In this document: piece after piece, positions 33,190 to 41,734 of the stretch
How positions within the stretch are numbered: the stretch's first letter is position 1
Layout: each line of letters begins with the position of its first letter
The notes under the pieces: generated by a model
What the model was told of the DNA's origin: nothing
Seen by the model: the letters and a program-made list of their open reading frames with translations, nothing else
The model's database searches: none
Source: Cupriavidus pinatubonensis
GTDB lineage: Bacteria; Pseudomonadota; Gammaproteobacteria; Burkholderiales; Burkholderiaceae
NCBI RefSeq assembly: GCF_019602855.1
Contig: NZ_CP080767.1
Span: forward strand, 2,976,001-3,040,000
DNA length: 64,000 nucleotides
Direction of reading: 5' to 3'
Program-made: the position numbers and the translations under genes

Positions 33190-33438
33190 TCAGATGGCTC
33201 GCTCTACCACCAACTGGCCGCTGTCTATCTCAAGTCGCATCAGCTCCCGCCTGCCGTCTGGATGTTCGCGTACCGCGCGGCCAGGGTAGCGCGGATCCGA
33301 TATGAAGATGGCACGACCTTCTCTCAGGTGGCGTGCGGCCTCCTCGCCATCATCATTGGCAAGCATGCGCTCAAAGATGGCGAAGAATTGCTCCTCCTCG
33401 GCAGGCGAGGCAGTATCCAACATATTCAGATCAATCAT
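33190..33438 (-). CDS. Hypothetical small acidic protein
   Basis: An 82-residue minus-strand protein starting MIDLNMLDTASPAEEEQFF, with an acidic helical first half and a second half GRAIFISDPRYPGRAVREHPDGRRELMRL that looks like a beta-hairpin. GGAG seven bases before ATG 33438 supports the start; a longer frame extends upstream but crosses the terminal repeats of the element. It is 161 bases upstream of the coiled-coil gene and in the same direction, so they may form a pair. I do not recognise it; size and charge resemble small antitoxins or DNA-mimic proteins, which is only a remark. Confidence 0.5.
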   Translation of the reverse strand: MIDLNMLDTASPAEEEQFFAIFERMLANDDGEEAARHLREGRAIFISDPRYPGRAVREHPDGRRELMRLEIDSGQLVVERAI

Positions 33439-33508
33439 GGCTGCTCCAGTGTACTTTGCTTTGTACATTGGCGATGGTCCACCACGATTCCTTGCCGCTT
33501 GGCCGGAT

Positions 33509-33642
33509 AGTTCAGAATTGAATGAAGCACACGCCGTAAAGTTCAAAGTTGTGTAAAGCAACGGTACGACACTCAATGAGTCAATCGCCCGGAAACGGCG
33601 TGTCCGCGTCCGCGGCAGTTCAGCATTGAATGAATCTCGACA
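33509..33642 (-). repeat. Transposon end with three TnsB-site-like repeats
   Basis: Three direct repeats: AGTTCAGAATTGAATGAA (33509-33526), a diverged copy AGTTCAAAGTTGTGTAAAGC (33540-33559), and AGTTCAGCATTGAATGAA (33617-33634). Copies 1 and 3 differ at one base of 18. Eight bases beyond copy 3 the sequence reads CGACA, so the inward-read terminus is TGTCGAGATTC, the TGT...ACA end expected of Tn7/Mu-type elements. Three well-spaced sites over about 130 bp recall the left end of Tn7. GC-rich core sequence starts right after 33642. The opposite end was not found with certainty. Confidence 0.6.
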
Positions 33643-33995
33643 CCGGGCATCCGCGACCTAAGCACCAATCCGCCCACCCCTCCGCGCGCCCAATCATGCA
33701 CATAAAGTCTGCCGGGGGAATCATGCCTTCGTCGTCATTGGTCGGCGCCAAGCATGCCCGGCCGCGCCAAGGCATCCCTTCAATGAAGGGAACCCGATCA
33801 GCCATTCGCGATAGGCGCCCTCTGGGTCGCTGTAAGACATCCTCCCCACCCCATTCGGCGTAACCCCGACATCGCCCACCCACCCCGGCCATTAGATTGA
33901 ACCCTACGCCCGCCGCTCCGCTAGCCAGGTGAGATATGCGCTTAAGCCGGCAAGCGACCGTGGCGATTCCGACAACAACCCTGATGAGGTTCCAA
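33643..33995. other. Gap at the transposon/core-chromosome junction
   Basis: About 350 bases of GC-rich sequence after the transposon end. A minus-strand frame reading DEGMIPPADFMCMIGRAEG near 33660-33750 looks protein-like and runs into the transposon end. It could be the 3' part of a gene cut by the insertion, but I cannot assign a family or a start. Otherwise I see nothing beyond the upstream region of the next gene. Confidence 0.3.
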
Positions 33996-34400
33996 ATGGA
34001 TCTGAAAAAGCCCGTCCGTCCGACCCATGTGGCCGGCGCACTCGCCGCGGTCCTGGCCGGTCTGAGTTGTGCCGTTGCCTTTGCCCAGACTCCCACTGCG
34101 CCCGCCACATCGGCCACGCCCGCCACTCCGGCCATCCCCGCTACTCCGGCCACTCCGGCCGCCCCCGCTGGCGCGCAAGGCGTCCCCCCTGCCATGACGC
34201 AGCAGATCGAACCACCGAAGGACCCGCTGGTGGAACGCCGCGAAGCCCGCAAGAAGGCGGCCGATGAGTACAAGGCCACCAAGAAGGCCGCCAAGGGCGA
34301 GTACAAGCAGGACGTGAAGGCCGCCAAGCAAGAACGCAAGGCGGAAAACCAGGCTGCGGACAGCACGGCGCGTCAGGAACTCACTGCGCCAAAGCAGTAG
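33996..34400 (+). CDS. Small secreted Ala/Pro/Lys-rich protein
   Basis: A 134-residue protein. A signal peptide (residues ~1-31, VAGALAAVLAGLSCAVAFAQ) is followed by a Thr-Pro-Ala repeat region (TPATPAIPATPATPAAP) encoded by near-identical 12-15-bp DNA repeats. A highly charged Lys/Glu helix (ARKKAADEYKATKKAAKGEYK) follows. GAGG seven bases before ATG 33996 favours this start over an in-frame ATG 60 bases upstream. Such periplasmic Ala/Lys-rich proteins are common in Cupriavidus and relatives and often lack an assigned role. The repeat tract probably varies in length between strains. Confidence 0.65.
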   Translation: MDLKKPVRPTHVAGALAAVLAGLSCAVAFAQTPTAPATSATPATPAIPATPATPAAPAGAQGVPPAMTQQIEPPKDPLVERREARKKAADEYKATKKAAKGEYKQDVKAAKQERKAENQAADSTARQELTAPKQ

Positions 34401-34573
34401 CGAGTAGCCAGTAGCCAGTAGCAAATCGCTACCTCGTCGCTGGCGGCAGGCTGGCAAGCCGCCGCCAGTTCTGACCTTCGCCGGCGGGCTTACGCACGGC
34501 TTGTACCGTGCCGTATCCGCGCTAGACTCAATGAGCATGCGCCGCAGGCAATCCGGCAGCGGCGCTGCGCGAG

Positions 34574-36100
34574 ATGCCCGCTTTCCGCTTGCCGCCCACG
34601 CTGCCAGGCCTCCTTGTGCAAGGCCTGGTGGGCGCTGCATGCCTCTTCGGCCCGATTGCCGCCGCGCAGCAAAAGCCCACTCCCGCCTCGGCACCCGTGG
34701 CTGTCGCCCCGGCCAAAGCAGATTCCGCAGCCGTACGCCGGCTCAACCTGGGCAACAAACCCTGGAAAGGCGATTTCGACGCGATGCTCGATCGCCGCGT
34801 CATCCGCGTCCTGGTGCCATACAGCCGTACGCTGTATTTCAGCGACAAGGGCCGTGAATGCGGCCTGACCGCCGGACTGGTGCGGGACTTCGAGCGCTAT
34901 CTGAACAAGACCTACGCCAGCCGCCTCGGCAAGCGGCCGCTCACGGTCATCGTCATTCCCACGACGCGTGACCGCCTGCTGCCCGACCTGGCCGCCGGAC
35001 TGGGCGACATTGCGGCCGGCAACCTGACAGCGACCGACGAACGTCTGAAGGTTGCCGACTTCTCGGCGCCGCGCGACCGCAAGCCGGTGCGCGAACTGAT
35101 CGTGACCGGTTCGAAGGCGCCTGCCCTGGCCAGTCTGGACGACTTGTCCGGCAAGACGGTGCATGTACGGCGCGCCAGCAGCTACTACGAAAGCCTCACG
35201 GCGCTCAATGACCAGTTGCGCAAGGCCGGCAAGGCACCCATGCGCCTGGTGCTGCTGCCCGATGCGCTGGAAGACGAAGACGCGATGGAGATGGCCAATG
35301 CCGGCTTGCTGCCCATCCTCGTGGTGGATGACTGGAAGGCCGCGATGTGGGCGCAGATCCTGCCCAACATCAAGGTACACAATGACCTCGTCGTCCGCGC
35401 GCAAGGCTATGTCGGCTGGGCCTACCGCAAGGACAGCCCGCAGATGCGCCAGGCGCTGGACGATTTCTACGTGAACTACCTGAAGAAGCAGGGCGTCGCC
35501 GAATACCGGCTCAAGCAGATGATGAAGAGTGTCCGGCAGATCCGGAACAATACCAACGACGCCGAGTACAAGCGCTTCGAGCAGACCATTGCCTTCTTCC
35601 AGAAATACGGCAAGGACTACAGCTTCGATCCGTTGATGCTGGCAGCGCAGGGCTTCCAGGAATCGCAGCTGAACCAGAAGGCGCGCAGCCACGTGGGCGC
35701 CATCGGCATCATGCAGGTCATGCCAGCCACCGGCAAGCAACTCAATGTGGGCAATATCCAGGAGCCCGAATCAAACATCCACGCTGGCACCAAATACATG
35801 GACCAGCTGATGACGCGGTATTTCCCCGATGCGCGCTTCTCGGAATCCAACCGGCCGCTCTTTGCATTCGCCAGCTATAACGCGGGCCCGGGCAATATCG
35901 CGAAGATGCGCACGGAAGCCGCGGCGCGCGGGCTGGATCCGGACCAGTGGTTCAACAATGTGGAGATTGTCGTGGCCGAGAAGATCGGCATCGAGACCAC
36001 GACCTATGTGCGCAACATCTACAAGTACTACGCTGCGTACCGGCTGGCGCAGGACATGGAGGACACGCGCGCACGCGCGCTGAAGGAAGTCGGTAAATAG
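34574..36100 (+). CDS. MltF-type lytic murein transglycosylase
   Basis: A 508-residue periplasmic protein. Signal peptide at about 1-31, then a family-3 solute-binding-like domain (~75-305), then an SLT domain with catalytic Glu363 (AAQGFQESQLNQ), the GIMQVMP segment near 383 and FASYNAGPGN near 435. MltF-type enzymes cleave the MurNAc-GlcNAc bond of peptidoglycan forming 1,6-anhydroMurNAc, and the binding domain regulates activity. No lipobox is seen, so it may be soluble in the periplasm or held by its N-terminal segment. It stands alone between the small secreted protein and a minus-strand regulator. Confidence 0.9.
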   Translation: MPAFRLPPTLPGLLVQGLVGAACLFGPIAAAQQKPTPASAPVAVAPAKADSAAVRRLNLGNKPWKGDFDAMLDRRVIRVLVPYSRTLYFSDKGRECGLTAGLVRDFERYLNKTYASRLGKRPLTVIVIPTTRDRLLPDLAAGLGDIAAGNLTATDERLKVADFSAPRDRKPVRELIVTGSKAPALASLDDLSGKTVHVRRASSYYESLTALNDQLRKAGKAPMRLVLLPDALEDEDAMEMANAGLLPILVVDDWKAAMWAQILPNIKVHNDLVVRAQGYVGWAYRKDSPQMRQALDDFYVNYLKKQGVAEYRLKQMMKSVRQIRNNTNDAEYKRFEQTIAFFQKYGKDYSFDPLMLAAQGFQESQLNQKARSHVGAIGIMQVMPATGKQLNVGNIQEPESNIHAGTKYMDQLMTRYFPDARFSESNRPLFAFASYNAGPGNIAKMRTEAAARGLDPDQWFNNVEIVVAEKIGIETTTYVRNIYKYYAAYRLAQDMEDTRARALKEVGK

Positions 36101-36150
36101 CCGGCCGGTCGCGCGCGCATCGCGGTGGTGATGCGTGCCGCCGGACGGTG

Positions 36151-36438
36151 CTAGTCGGCCAGGCCGCTCGCGTCGATATAACCGAGCGCTGCGCTCACCG
36201 CCAGCCTGGCCTTGAGCACGTAGCAGACGCGCCGGTCGCGGATTGACAGCACGATCAGGTCGGCCTGCAGCATTTCCTCGAACATGTGGCCCGCACGCTT
36301 GATCGGCAGCCCCGCCAGTTGCGCGAGGTCCGTCGCGGGCAGCCCCTCTTCGCCTGCCTGCAAGAGCGCCCGGCAGATCTTCACGCGCGCCGGTTCGGTC
36401 ATCAGCGCCATTGTCAGCGCGCTTTCCTGGGTCTCCAT
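36151..36438 (-). CDS. ArsR-family winged-helix regulator
   Basis: A 95-residue regulator of the ArsR/SmtB fold (ALMTEPARVKICRALLQAGEEGLPATDLAQLAGLP, then IKRAGHMFEEMLQADLI as the recognition region). No ELCVCDL-type metal-binding Cys pair is visible; a single Cys lies in ICRAL and one in RVCYVLK. ATG 36438 has GAGGGG six bases upstream. It lies downstream of the molybdenum oxidoreductase genes in the same direction, 235 bases apart, and might regulate them or a distant target. Confidence 0.82.
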   Translation of the reverse strand: METQESALTMALMTEPARVKICRALLQAGEEGLPATDLAQLAGLPIKRAGHMFEEMLQADLIVLSIRDRRVCYVLKARLAVSAALGYIDASGLAD

Positions 36439-36634
36439 GGCCACCCCTCGGGTTATTCGGGCGGGCGCGCCGCCCTGGCTGATTTTTCCCGTTCTACGCG
36501 GGGCTGCCCGCAAAGGCAATAGGGCTCCACCCCGGCTGCGCGATTACAACACGCAGCCGTCCCGCCCGCAGACGGGTGATGCGCAGCCCGCGCCGCTGGT
36601 GTTGGCGCGGGCGTCCAGGCAGCGAGGCCCGGAA

Positions 36635-36663
36635 GCGCCGGAGGCGGCATGCTCCTCCGGCGC
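36635..36663 (-). terminator. Hairpin after the molybdenum oxidoreductase operon
   Basis: A perfect 10-bp inverted repeat (GCGCCGGAGG at 36635-36644, complement at 36654-36663) lies ten bases beyond the stop of the large subunit on the minus strand. No clear U-tract follows. It probably stabilises the 3' end or helps termination before the ArsR gene. Confidence 0.45.
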
Positions 36664-36672
36664 GGGGCGCGC

Positions 36673-38937
36673 TCAGGTCAGCACGAACGGCAGCTGGCGC
36701 TGGCGCTTGCCCGTGAGCACGAACAGCGCGTTGGCGACGGCCGGGGCGATCGGCGGCACGCCCGGTTCGCCAAGACCCGTGGGCGGGTCCTGCGATGGCA
36801 CGAAGAACACGTCCACCACGGGCGCATCGGTGATGCGCGGCGGCGGATAGTCAGGGAAGTTGCTGTTCTTCACCACGCCGTTCTCGATCTCGATGGCGAA
36901 CCCGGGCCGCGTCATCGCCAGCCCGAAGACGCAGGCGCCCTGGATCTGCGCCTCAGCCGACAAGGGATTGACCACGCGGTTGGCATGCACGCCGGCAGTC
37001 ACGCGATGCACGCGCGGCTCGCCCTTGACGAGCGAAACCTCCGCCACATAGGCCACCACCGAGTTGAACGACTCATGCACCGCCACGCCCCACGCTTGCC
37101 CCTTGGGCAGCTTGCGCTTGCCATAGCCCGACTTCTGCACCGCGAGCTGCAGCGCGGCGCGATGGCGCGCGTGCTTGCTTTCGTCGAGCCGCGCCAGGCG
37201 GAAGGCCACGGGGTCCTGCTTCGCGGCCGCGGCCATTTCGTCGACCAGCGTTTCCTTGACGTAGGCCGTGTGCGTGTTGCCGACCGAGCGCCACCACAGC
37301 ACCGGCACATCGACCTGCGGGTGATGCACCGCAAGCCGCATCGGCAGGTTGTAGTCATTCTCGACCAGGCCTTCGCTCATGGTCGCGTCCACGCCGTTCT
37401 TGACCATGAACGGCTCGAACGGCGTGCCCTTCAGGATCGACTGGCCGACGATGGTGTGCTGCCAGCCCACCACTTTGCCCTGCGCATCCAGGCCGATACG
37501 TGCGCGGTGCACGTGGAGCGGCCGGTAGTAGCCGCCGCGGATATCGTCCTCGCGGCTCCACACGATCTTGAGCGGCTCGGTGTGGCCGTTCGCCACCCAG
37601 GTGCGCAGCACGTTGGCGGCTTCCACGAGGTAGTCCGACGTGGGCACCGCGCGGCGGCCGAAGCCGCCACCTGCCATCATGGTGTTGAGTGTCACCTTGT
37701 CCGGGCTCAGCTCGAGCACGCGCGCGATGGCGGCCTGGTCCACGGTCTGGAACTGCGAGCCGACCCACACCTTGACGCTCTGCACCTTGTTCGCCAGCAC
37801 TTCCGGCTGCAGCGTGCAGTTCAGCGGCTCCATCGGCGCATGGGCCAGATACGGGAAGCGGTACTCGGCGTCGATCTTGCGCGCCGCGCCATTCACGGCT
37901 GCGGCCACATCGCCTTCGCCGGCGCGCGCCACGGTGCCGGGCTGGGCGGCGAGCTTCGCGTACTCCTCGAACAGGGCCTGCGTCGACACCTTCGAGCCGG
38001 CATCCTCCCATTCGATTTGCAGCGCATCGCGCGCCTGCTTCGCGGGCCAGTAGCCGTCAGCGACCACGGCCACGCCGGTGCCGCCGCGATCGACCGGTAC
38101 CAGCATCACGTCGCTGACACCCTTGATCGCGCGCGCCTTGTCGGCATTGAACGACTTGACCTTCCCGCCAAAGCGCGGTGGACGCGCCACCACGGCCACC
38201 ATCATGTCCTTCAGGCGCGTGTCGATACCGAAGGCGGGCTTGCCTTCGAGCTTGCTGCGCGCATCGAGCCGCGGCGTCGGCTTGCCGATCAGCCGGAATT
38301 GCGAAGGGTCCTTCAGGCGCACGTCTTTCGGTACGGGCAGTTCCATGGCCGCCGGGGCCAGTTCGCCGAAGGTGGCACGCTGGCTGCCCGAGGTCACCAC
38401 GCCCTGCTCGACCTTGCAGCTTGCGGGATCCACTTTCCACTGCTGCGCCGCAGCCGTGACCAGCATGGCGCGGGCACGCGCGCCCAGCTCACGATATTGC
38501 TGGAAGGAATGGTTGATGGCCGTGGAACCGCCGGTCATCTGCATGCCGAAGCCCGGGTCCTTGTACGCATCACCGGCGGGCGCGAGCGCTGCGCGCACGT
38601 TGCGCCAGTCGACATCCAGCTCTTCGGCAAGCGCCATGGGCAGCGCCGTGTGTACGCCCTGGCCGAACTCCAGCCGGTTCACCGCGATGGTTACCGTGTT
38701 GTCCGGCGAAATCACCACGAACGCCTGTGGCGCCGAAGGCGGCGCCTTCGGTGCGCCGCCTTCTTGCGCCTGCGCAAGCGGCGTCACGCCCAGTGCAAGG
38801 CCGCCGCCGGCCAGGCCGGTCAGCTTGAGGAAGCTGCGGCGATTCAGCGTTGCCACGCCGTGATCACCGGCGCTGCCAGTATTGCTTCCCTGCGCGCTGC
38901 TGGCGCCGGCGAGTGCTTCGAGTCCACGAATACGCAT
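36673..38937 (-). CDS. Molybdopterin-binding subunit, xanthine dehydrogenase/isoquinoline oxidoreductase family
   Basis: A 754-residue protein with a Tat signal at its N terminus (RRSFLKLTG near 33-41) and the two-part aldehyde oxidase/xanthine dehydrogenase molybdopterin domain. Recognisable parts include LEFGQGVHTALPMALAEEL, GGGFGRR near 425 and the C-terminal GLGEPGVPPIAPAVANALF with the catalytic-type Glu. The fused Tat signal and length match the IorB/aldehyde-dehydrogenase type that works in the periplasm with a separate 2Fe-2S subunit. ATG 38937 is chosen (GGAGG eight bases upstream) over a GTG three codons earlier. Substrates of the family are aldehydes or N-heterocycles; none can be assigned. 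Confidence 0.9.
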   Translation of the reverse strand: MRIRGLEALAGASSAQGSNTGSAGDHGVATLNRRSFLKLTGLAGGGLALGVTPLAQAQEGGAPKAPPSAPQAFVVISPDNTVTIAVNRLEFGQGVHTALPMALAEELDVDWRNVRAALAPAGDAYKDPGFGMQMTGGSTAINHSFQQYRELGARARAMLVTAAAQQWKVDPASCKVEQGVVTSGSQRATFGELAPAAMELPVPKDVRLKDPSQFRLIGKPTPRLDARSKLEGKPAFGIDTRLKDMMVAVVARPPRFGGKVKSFNADKARAIKGVSDVMLVPVDRGGTGVAVVADGYWPAKQARDALQIEWEDAGSKVSTQALFEEYAKLAAQPGTVARAGEGDVAAAVNGAARKIDAEYRFPYLAHAPMEPLNCTLQPEVLANKVQSVKVWVGSQFQTVDQAAIARVLELSPDKVTLNTMMAGGGFGRRAVPTSDYLVEAANVLRTWVANGHTEPLKIVWSREDDIRGGYYRPLHVHRARIGLDAQGKVVGWQHTIVGQSILKGTPFEPFMVKNGVDATMSEGLVENDYNLPMRLAVHHPQVDVPVLWWRSVGNTHTAYVKETLVDEMAAAAKQDPVAFRLARLDESKHARHRAALQLAVQKSGYGKRKLPKGQAWGVAVHESFNSVVAYVAEVSLVKGEPRVHRVTAGVHANRVVNPLSAEAQIQGACVFGLAMTRPGFAIEIENGVVKNSNFPDYPPPRITDAPVVDVFFVPSQDPPTGLGEPGVPPIAPAVANALFVLTGKRQRQLPFVLT

Positions 38938-38952
38938 GTCAGGCACCTCCGC

Positions 38953-39411
38953 TCAGGCCAGCGCGCGGGCCGCGTCTTTGATCGCGGCCCGGATGCGTTG
39001 GTAGGTGCCGCAGCGGCACAGGTTTCCGGCCATGGCCTGGTCGATGTCGGCGTCGGTGGGTTTCGGCTTGTTCCGCAGCAGGCCCACGGCACTCATGACC
39101 TGCCCGTTCTGGCAGTAGCCGCACTGGGCCACGTCATGCTTGATCCATGCATCGAGTACAGCGCGCCCGACTTTGTCGCCGCTCACGCCTTCGATCGTAG
39201 TAATGCGCGCGCCGGCCGCGGCCGAGATCGGCGTCACGCAGCTGCGCGTGGCCTGGCCGTTGATATGGACCGTGCAGGCGCCGCACGCGGCCATGCCGCA
39301 GCCGAATTTGGTCCCGGTCAGGTCAAGGTTGTCGCGCAGGGCCCACAGTAGCGGCGTGGACGGATCCGCGTCGACTTCCTGGGCCTTGCCGTTGATATTG
39401 AGGGTTGTCAT
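38953..39411 (-). CDS. 2Fe-2S subunit of the molybdenum oxidoreductase (IorA-like)
   Basis: A 152-residue iron-sulfur subunit. A plant-type ferredoxin domain has Cys38, 43, 46 and 58 (FGCGMAACGAC, then SCVTP). A helical domain carries the second cluster with CGYCQNGQVMSA near 99 and NLCRCGTYQRI near 131. It lacks its own signal peptide and is expected to be exported with its Tat-carrying partner. The partner starts 15 bases after its stop. An upstream extension of the open frame to 39627 is not conserved, so ATG 39411 is preferred. Confidence 0.92.
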   Translation of the reverse strand: MTTLNINGKAQEVDADPSTPLLWALRDNLDLTGTKFGCGMAACGACTVHINGQATRSCVTPISAAAGARITTIEGVSGDKVGRAVLDAWIKHDVAQCGYCQNGQVMSAVGLLRNKPKPTDADIDQAMAGNLCRCGTYQRIRAAIKDAARALA

Positions 39412-39620
39412 GGGGAGGACACTCCTTGGGTACATTGCCCGATGTTCTTGTTCACACGCCACAGAAGCGGACAATAGCCTGCCGCCGCGGACAAATGAGC
39501 ATAGTGCAATTCCGGTCACCTTGCCGGATGCCGGCGCGGGGCGCGCTCCATGCACGAACTTTGTGCAATGGGACGCGGTCAGTCTGAAGATCAGGGCTCC
39601 GGCCCGCTGCCGCAGCAACA

Positions 39621-40727
39621 GTGACAACGACTATTCCAGATTCCCGCGAGCGCGCCGTCGCTACGCTCGACAGCATCCAGGCTCTGCGCGGCCTGGCTGC
39701 CGCGTACGTGGTGCTCTACCACTCCGGTCTGACGCTGGGCACAGCGCAGACGCCCGTGCTCGGCTGGATCACCGCGAACATCATCAAGCGCGGCCATGTG
39801 GGCGTTGACGTGTTCTTCGTCATCAGCGGCTTCATCATCGCGTGGGTCGCGGTGCTGGCGCGCCCGCAGCCCGAGACGCCGGTCAGCTTCGTGATCCGGC
39901 GCTGCTGCCGGCTGGCGCCGCCGTACTGGACCATGTCGGCCATCCATGCGCTGTTGCTGAACCCGGTCACCCCGGCGGTATTCGCGGCCTCGCTCGCGTT
40001 CGTTCCCACCAGCACCGCGCATGCGCCGTACTACGGCTATCCGGCGTTGTATGTGGGCTGGTCGCTTAACTACGAGATGGCGTTCTATGGGGCGTTCGCG
40101 CTGGGACTGTGGCTGGCGGGCCGGCGCGCGCTATGGGTGGTGCTGGCGCTGTTCGCCGTCTTCACGCTGGCGCTGCCATGGTGGCGCTTCGGCGCGCCGG
40201 TCGCCGATCCCGCGCAGGGCTACCCGTTCACGTGGCCGTGGATGGCGATGGCAAGCAACCCGCTCGTGCTGGAGTTCGTGCTTGGCTGCCTGCTCGCGTG
40301 GGCGTATGCGGCCTGGCGCCATCGGCTGTCTCGCCGCGTGGCGTGGGCCATGCTGACCGTCGGCACCGGCTGGTTCCTGGCATCACTCCCGCTGGTCGGC
40401 CCCGATTTCAGCCTGGCCGGCCGTGGGCTGCCTGCCGCCGCCTTGCTTGCAGGCGCCGTCGCGGCCGAACACACGGGCCTGCTGCGCGTGCCGCGAGCGC
40501 TGGTGTGGCTCGGCGAGCTGTCCTACGCGCTGTACCTGGTCCATCCGACAGTGATCGAAGGCATCAAGCGATTGATGCCGGAACTCGCGCCCGACCAGTA
40601 CGGGTTGCAGCTTGCGCGCTTCGCCATCGACGCGGCGCTGGCACTATTGCTCGCGATGCTGCTGCACCGCTGGGTCGAGCTGCCCGGCATCGCCGCCGGC
40701 CGGCGCTGGGCGCGCCGGCAAGGCTGA
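39621..40727 (+). CDS. Acyltransferase-3 family membrane protein
   Basis: A 368-residue integral membrane protein with about ten helices. The family N-terminal signature (SIQALRGLAAAYVVLYH with R and H, then GVDVFFVISGFII) is complete, and the C-terminal ELSYALYLVHPTVI is also typical. Such proteins O-acetylate or acylate extracellular polysaccharides, lipid A or other glycans. The GTG at 39621 is used; it is divergent from the oxidoreductase operon with about 200 bases between the starts. The specific acceptor is not predictable. Confidence 0.88.
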   Translation: MTTTIPDSRERAVATLDSIQALRGLAAAYVVLYHSGLTLGTAQTPVLGWITANIIKRGHVGVDVFFVISGFIIAWVAVLARPQPETPVSFVIRRCCRLAPPYWTMSAIHALLLNPVTPAVFAASLAFVPTSTAHAPYYGYPALYVGWSLNYEMAFYGAFALGLWLAGRRALWVVLALFAVFTLALPWWRFGAPVADPAQGYPFTWPWMAMASNPLVLEFVLGCLLAWAYAAWRHRLSRRVAWAMLTVGTGWFLASLPLVGPDFSLAGRGLPAAALLAGAVAAEHTGLLRVPRALVWLGELSYALYLVHPTVIEGIKRLMPELAPDQYGLQLARFAIDAALALLLAMLLHRWVELPGIAAGRRWARRQG

Positions 40728-40731
40728 GCAT

Positions 40732-41616
40732 TCAGCTGCGCAGGCTGGCCAGGTACAGGTACAGCGCGGTCAGGTCGGTGTCGTTCATGCGGCCAAAGGA
40801 ATCGAACGGCATCACGGTACTGATGGCCGATCCGTCGGGCCGCTTGCCGCTGCGCATCATGGCGATAAAGGCGGCGGCCTTGTCGTAGCGCGCCATCGCG
40901 CCGCCGGAAACGGGACGCAGGTCGGCCGCGGGCGGCCAGTCGGGCGGCGCGCCGGGGATCTTGCCGCCACGCAGGTCCGCGCGGTGGCAGCCGAGGCAGG
41001 CATTGGCCACGTAACCGCCGTACTGAGCGGTCACCGACGGCACGACTGCCGGCGACGGCGGCAGCTTGTGGTCGATCTTGGACGCCGCATCGCGGATGAA
41101 GCCGGCGCCGTACATGGCGCGCACGAACCACGGCATGCGGATTTCGGCGGGCGCGCCGAGACCCGGCGGCAGGCTGCGCAGATACGCCACCAGTGCGGCC
41201 AGGTCTTCGTCGCTGAGCCGGTTGTAGTCCTCGCTGGGCATGACCAGCAGCGGCCGGCCGGAAGGCGACACGCCGTGGCGGATGCTGCGGACCCAGTCGA
41301 TCGGCTGGTAGTGCGCAATCTCCGGGTTGCCGCGCGTCAGGTCTGGCGCACGGACCTGCAGACCACCGGGATCGTCAAAGACCTGTTTCCCGCCAGCCGC
41401 GGCGCCGTGACACTCCATGCAGCCGCGCGATTCGAACAGATACTTGCCGTGGGCGATGCTGGCCGCGTCTTCACGGTAGGCCACCGGCGCCACCCTGACG
41501 TCGATGGTGCGGCCGGCCTTCTGATCGCCGATCAGGAAGGCGCCATAGACGACCCCGGCCGCGGCCACGACCGCCCCGGCCAGCGACCAGGCCGCCATAC
41601 GCAGATAACGAGCCAT
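40732..41616 (-). CDS. Di-haem cytochrome c family protein
   Basis: A 294-residue protein. One N-terminal membrane anchor or signal (~8-30) precedes two class I cytochrome domains with CMECH (66-70) and CLGCH (207-211). Each has a distal Met candidate (LVMPSEDY near 125 and TVMPFDSF near 268). It would be periplasmic, tethered to the inner membrane, and pass electrons from a dehydrogenase to the respiratory chain. The nearby molybdenum oxidoreductase of the IorAB type often uses such a cytochrome as acceptor, although here the acyltransferase gene lies between them. The gene is convergent with that acyltransferase, with four bases between stops. Confidence 0.88.
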   Translation of the reverse strand: MARYLRMAAWSLAGAVVAAAGVVYGAFLIGDQKAGRTIDVRVAPVAYREDAASIAHGKYLFESRGCMECHGAAAGGKQVFDDPGGLQVRAPDLTRGNPEIAHYQPIDWVRSIRHGVSPSGRPLLVMPSEDYNRLSDEDLAALVAYLRSLPPGLGAPAEIRMPWFVRAMYGAGFIRDAASKIDHKLPPSPAVVPSVTAQYGGYVANACLGCHRADLRGGKIPGAPPDWPPAADLRPVSGGAMARYDKAAAFIAMMRSGKRPDGSAISTVMPFDSFGRMNDTDLTALYLYLASLRS

Positions 41617-41734
41617 GCTGCCTTCCCCCGTGCGGAGATCGCGCCGCCCATGCGGCGCAGACGTCTCCGATTCCAGCCGGCCGGCACCGCCGTGTCTGTG
41701 GGGAAAGGCACACTTGAACGGGGCGACGCGCGGG

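Noticed and set aside
24000..33642. A CRISPR-associated transposon (CAST)
   Set aside because: I looked for cas genes, repeat-spacer arrays and a short array near the tniQ genes and end repeats and found none.
33620..34366. A 248-residue minus-strand frame spanning the transposon/core junction
   Set aside because: Its larger part is the shadow of the Ala/Pro-rich secreted protein gene. Only a short stretch near 33660-33750 looks protein-like, noted in the gap entry.
34490..35740. A 416-residue minus-strand frame opposite the lytic transglycosylase
   Set aside because: Shadow of the MltF-type gene, with no recognisable motif.
36649..39351. A 900-residue plus-strand open frame opposite the molybdopterin subunit gene
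   Set aside because: It is an antisense shadow caused by high third-position GC. It is His/Arg/Ala-rich without domains, while the minus strand encodes a clear oxidoreductase.
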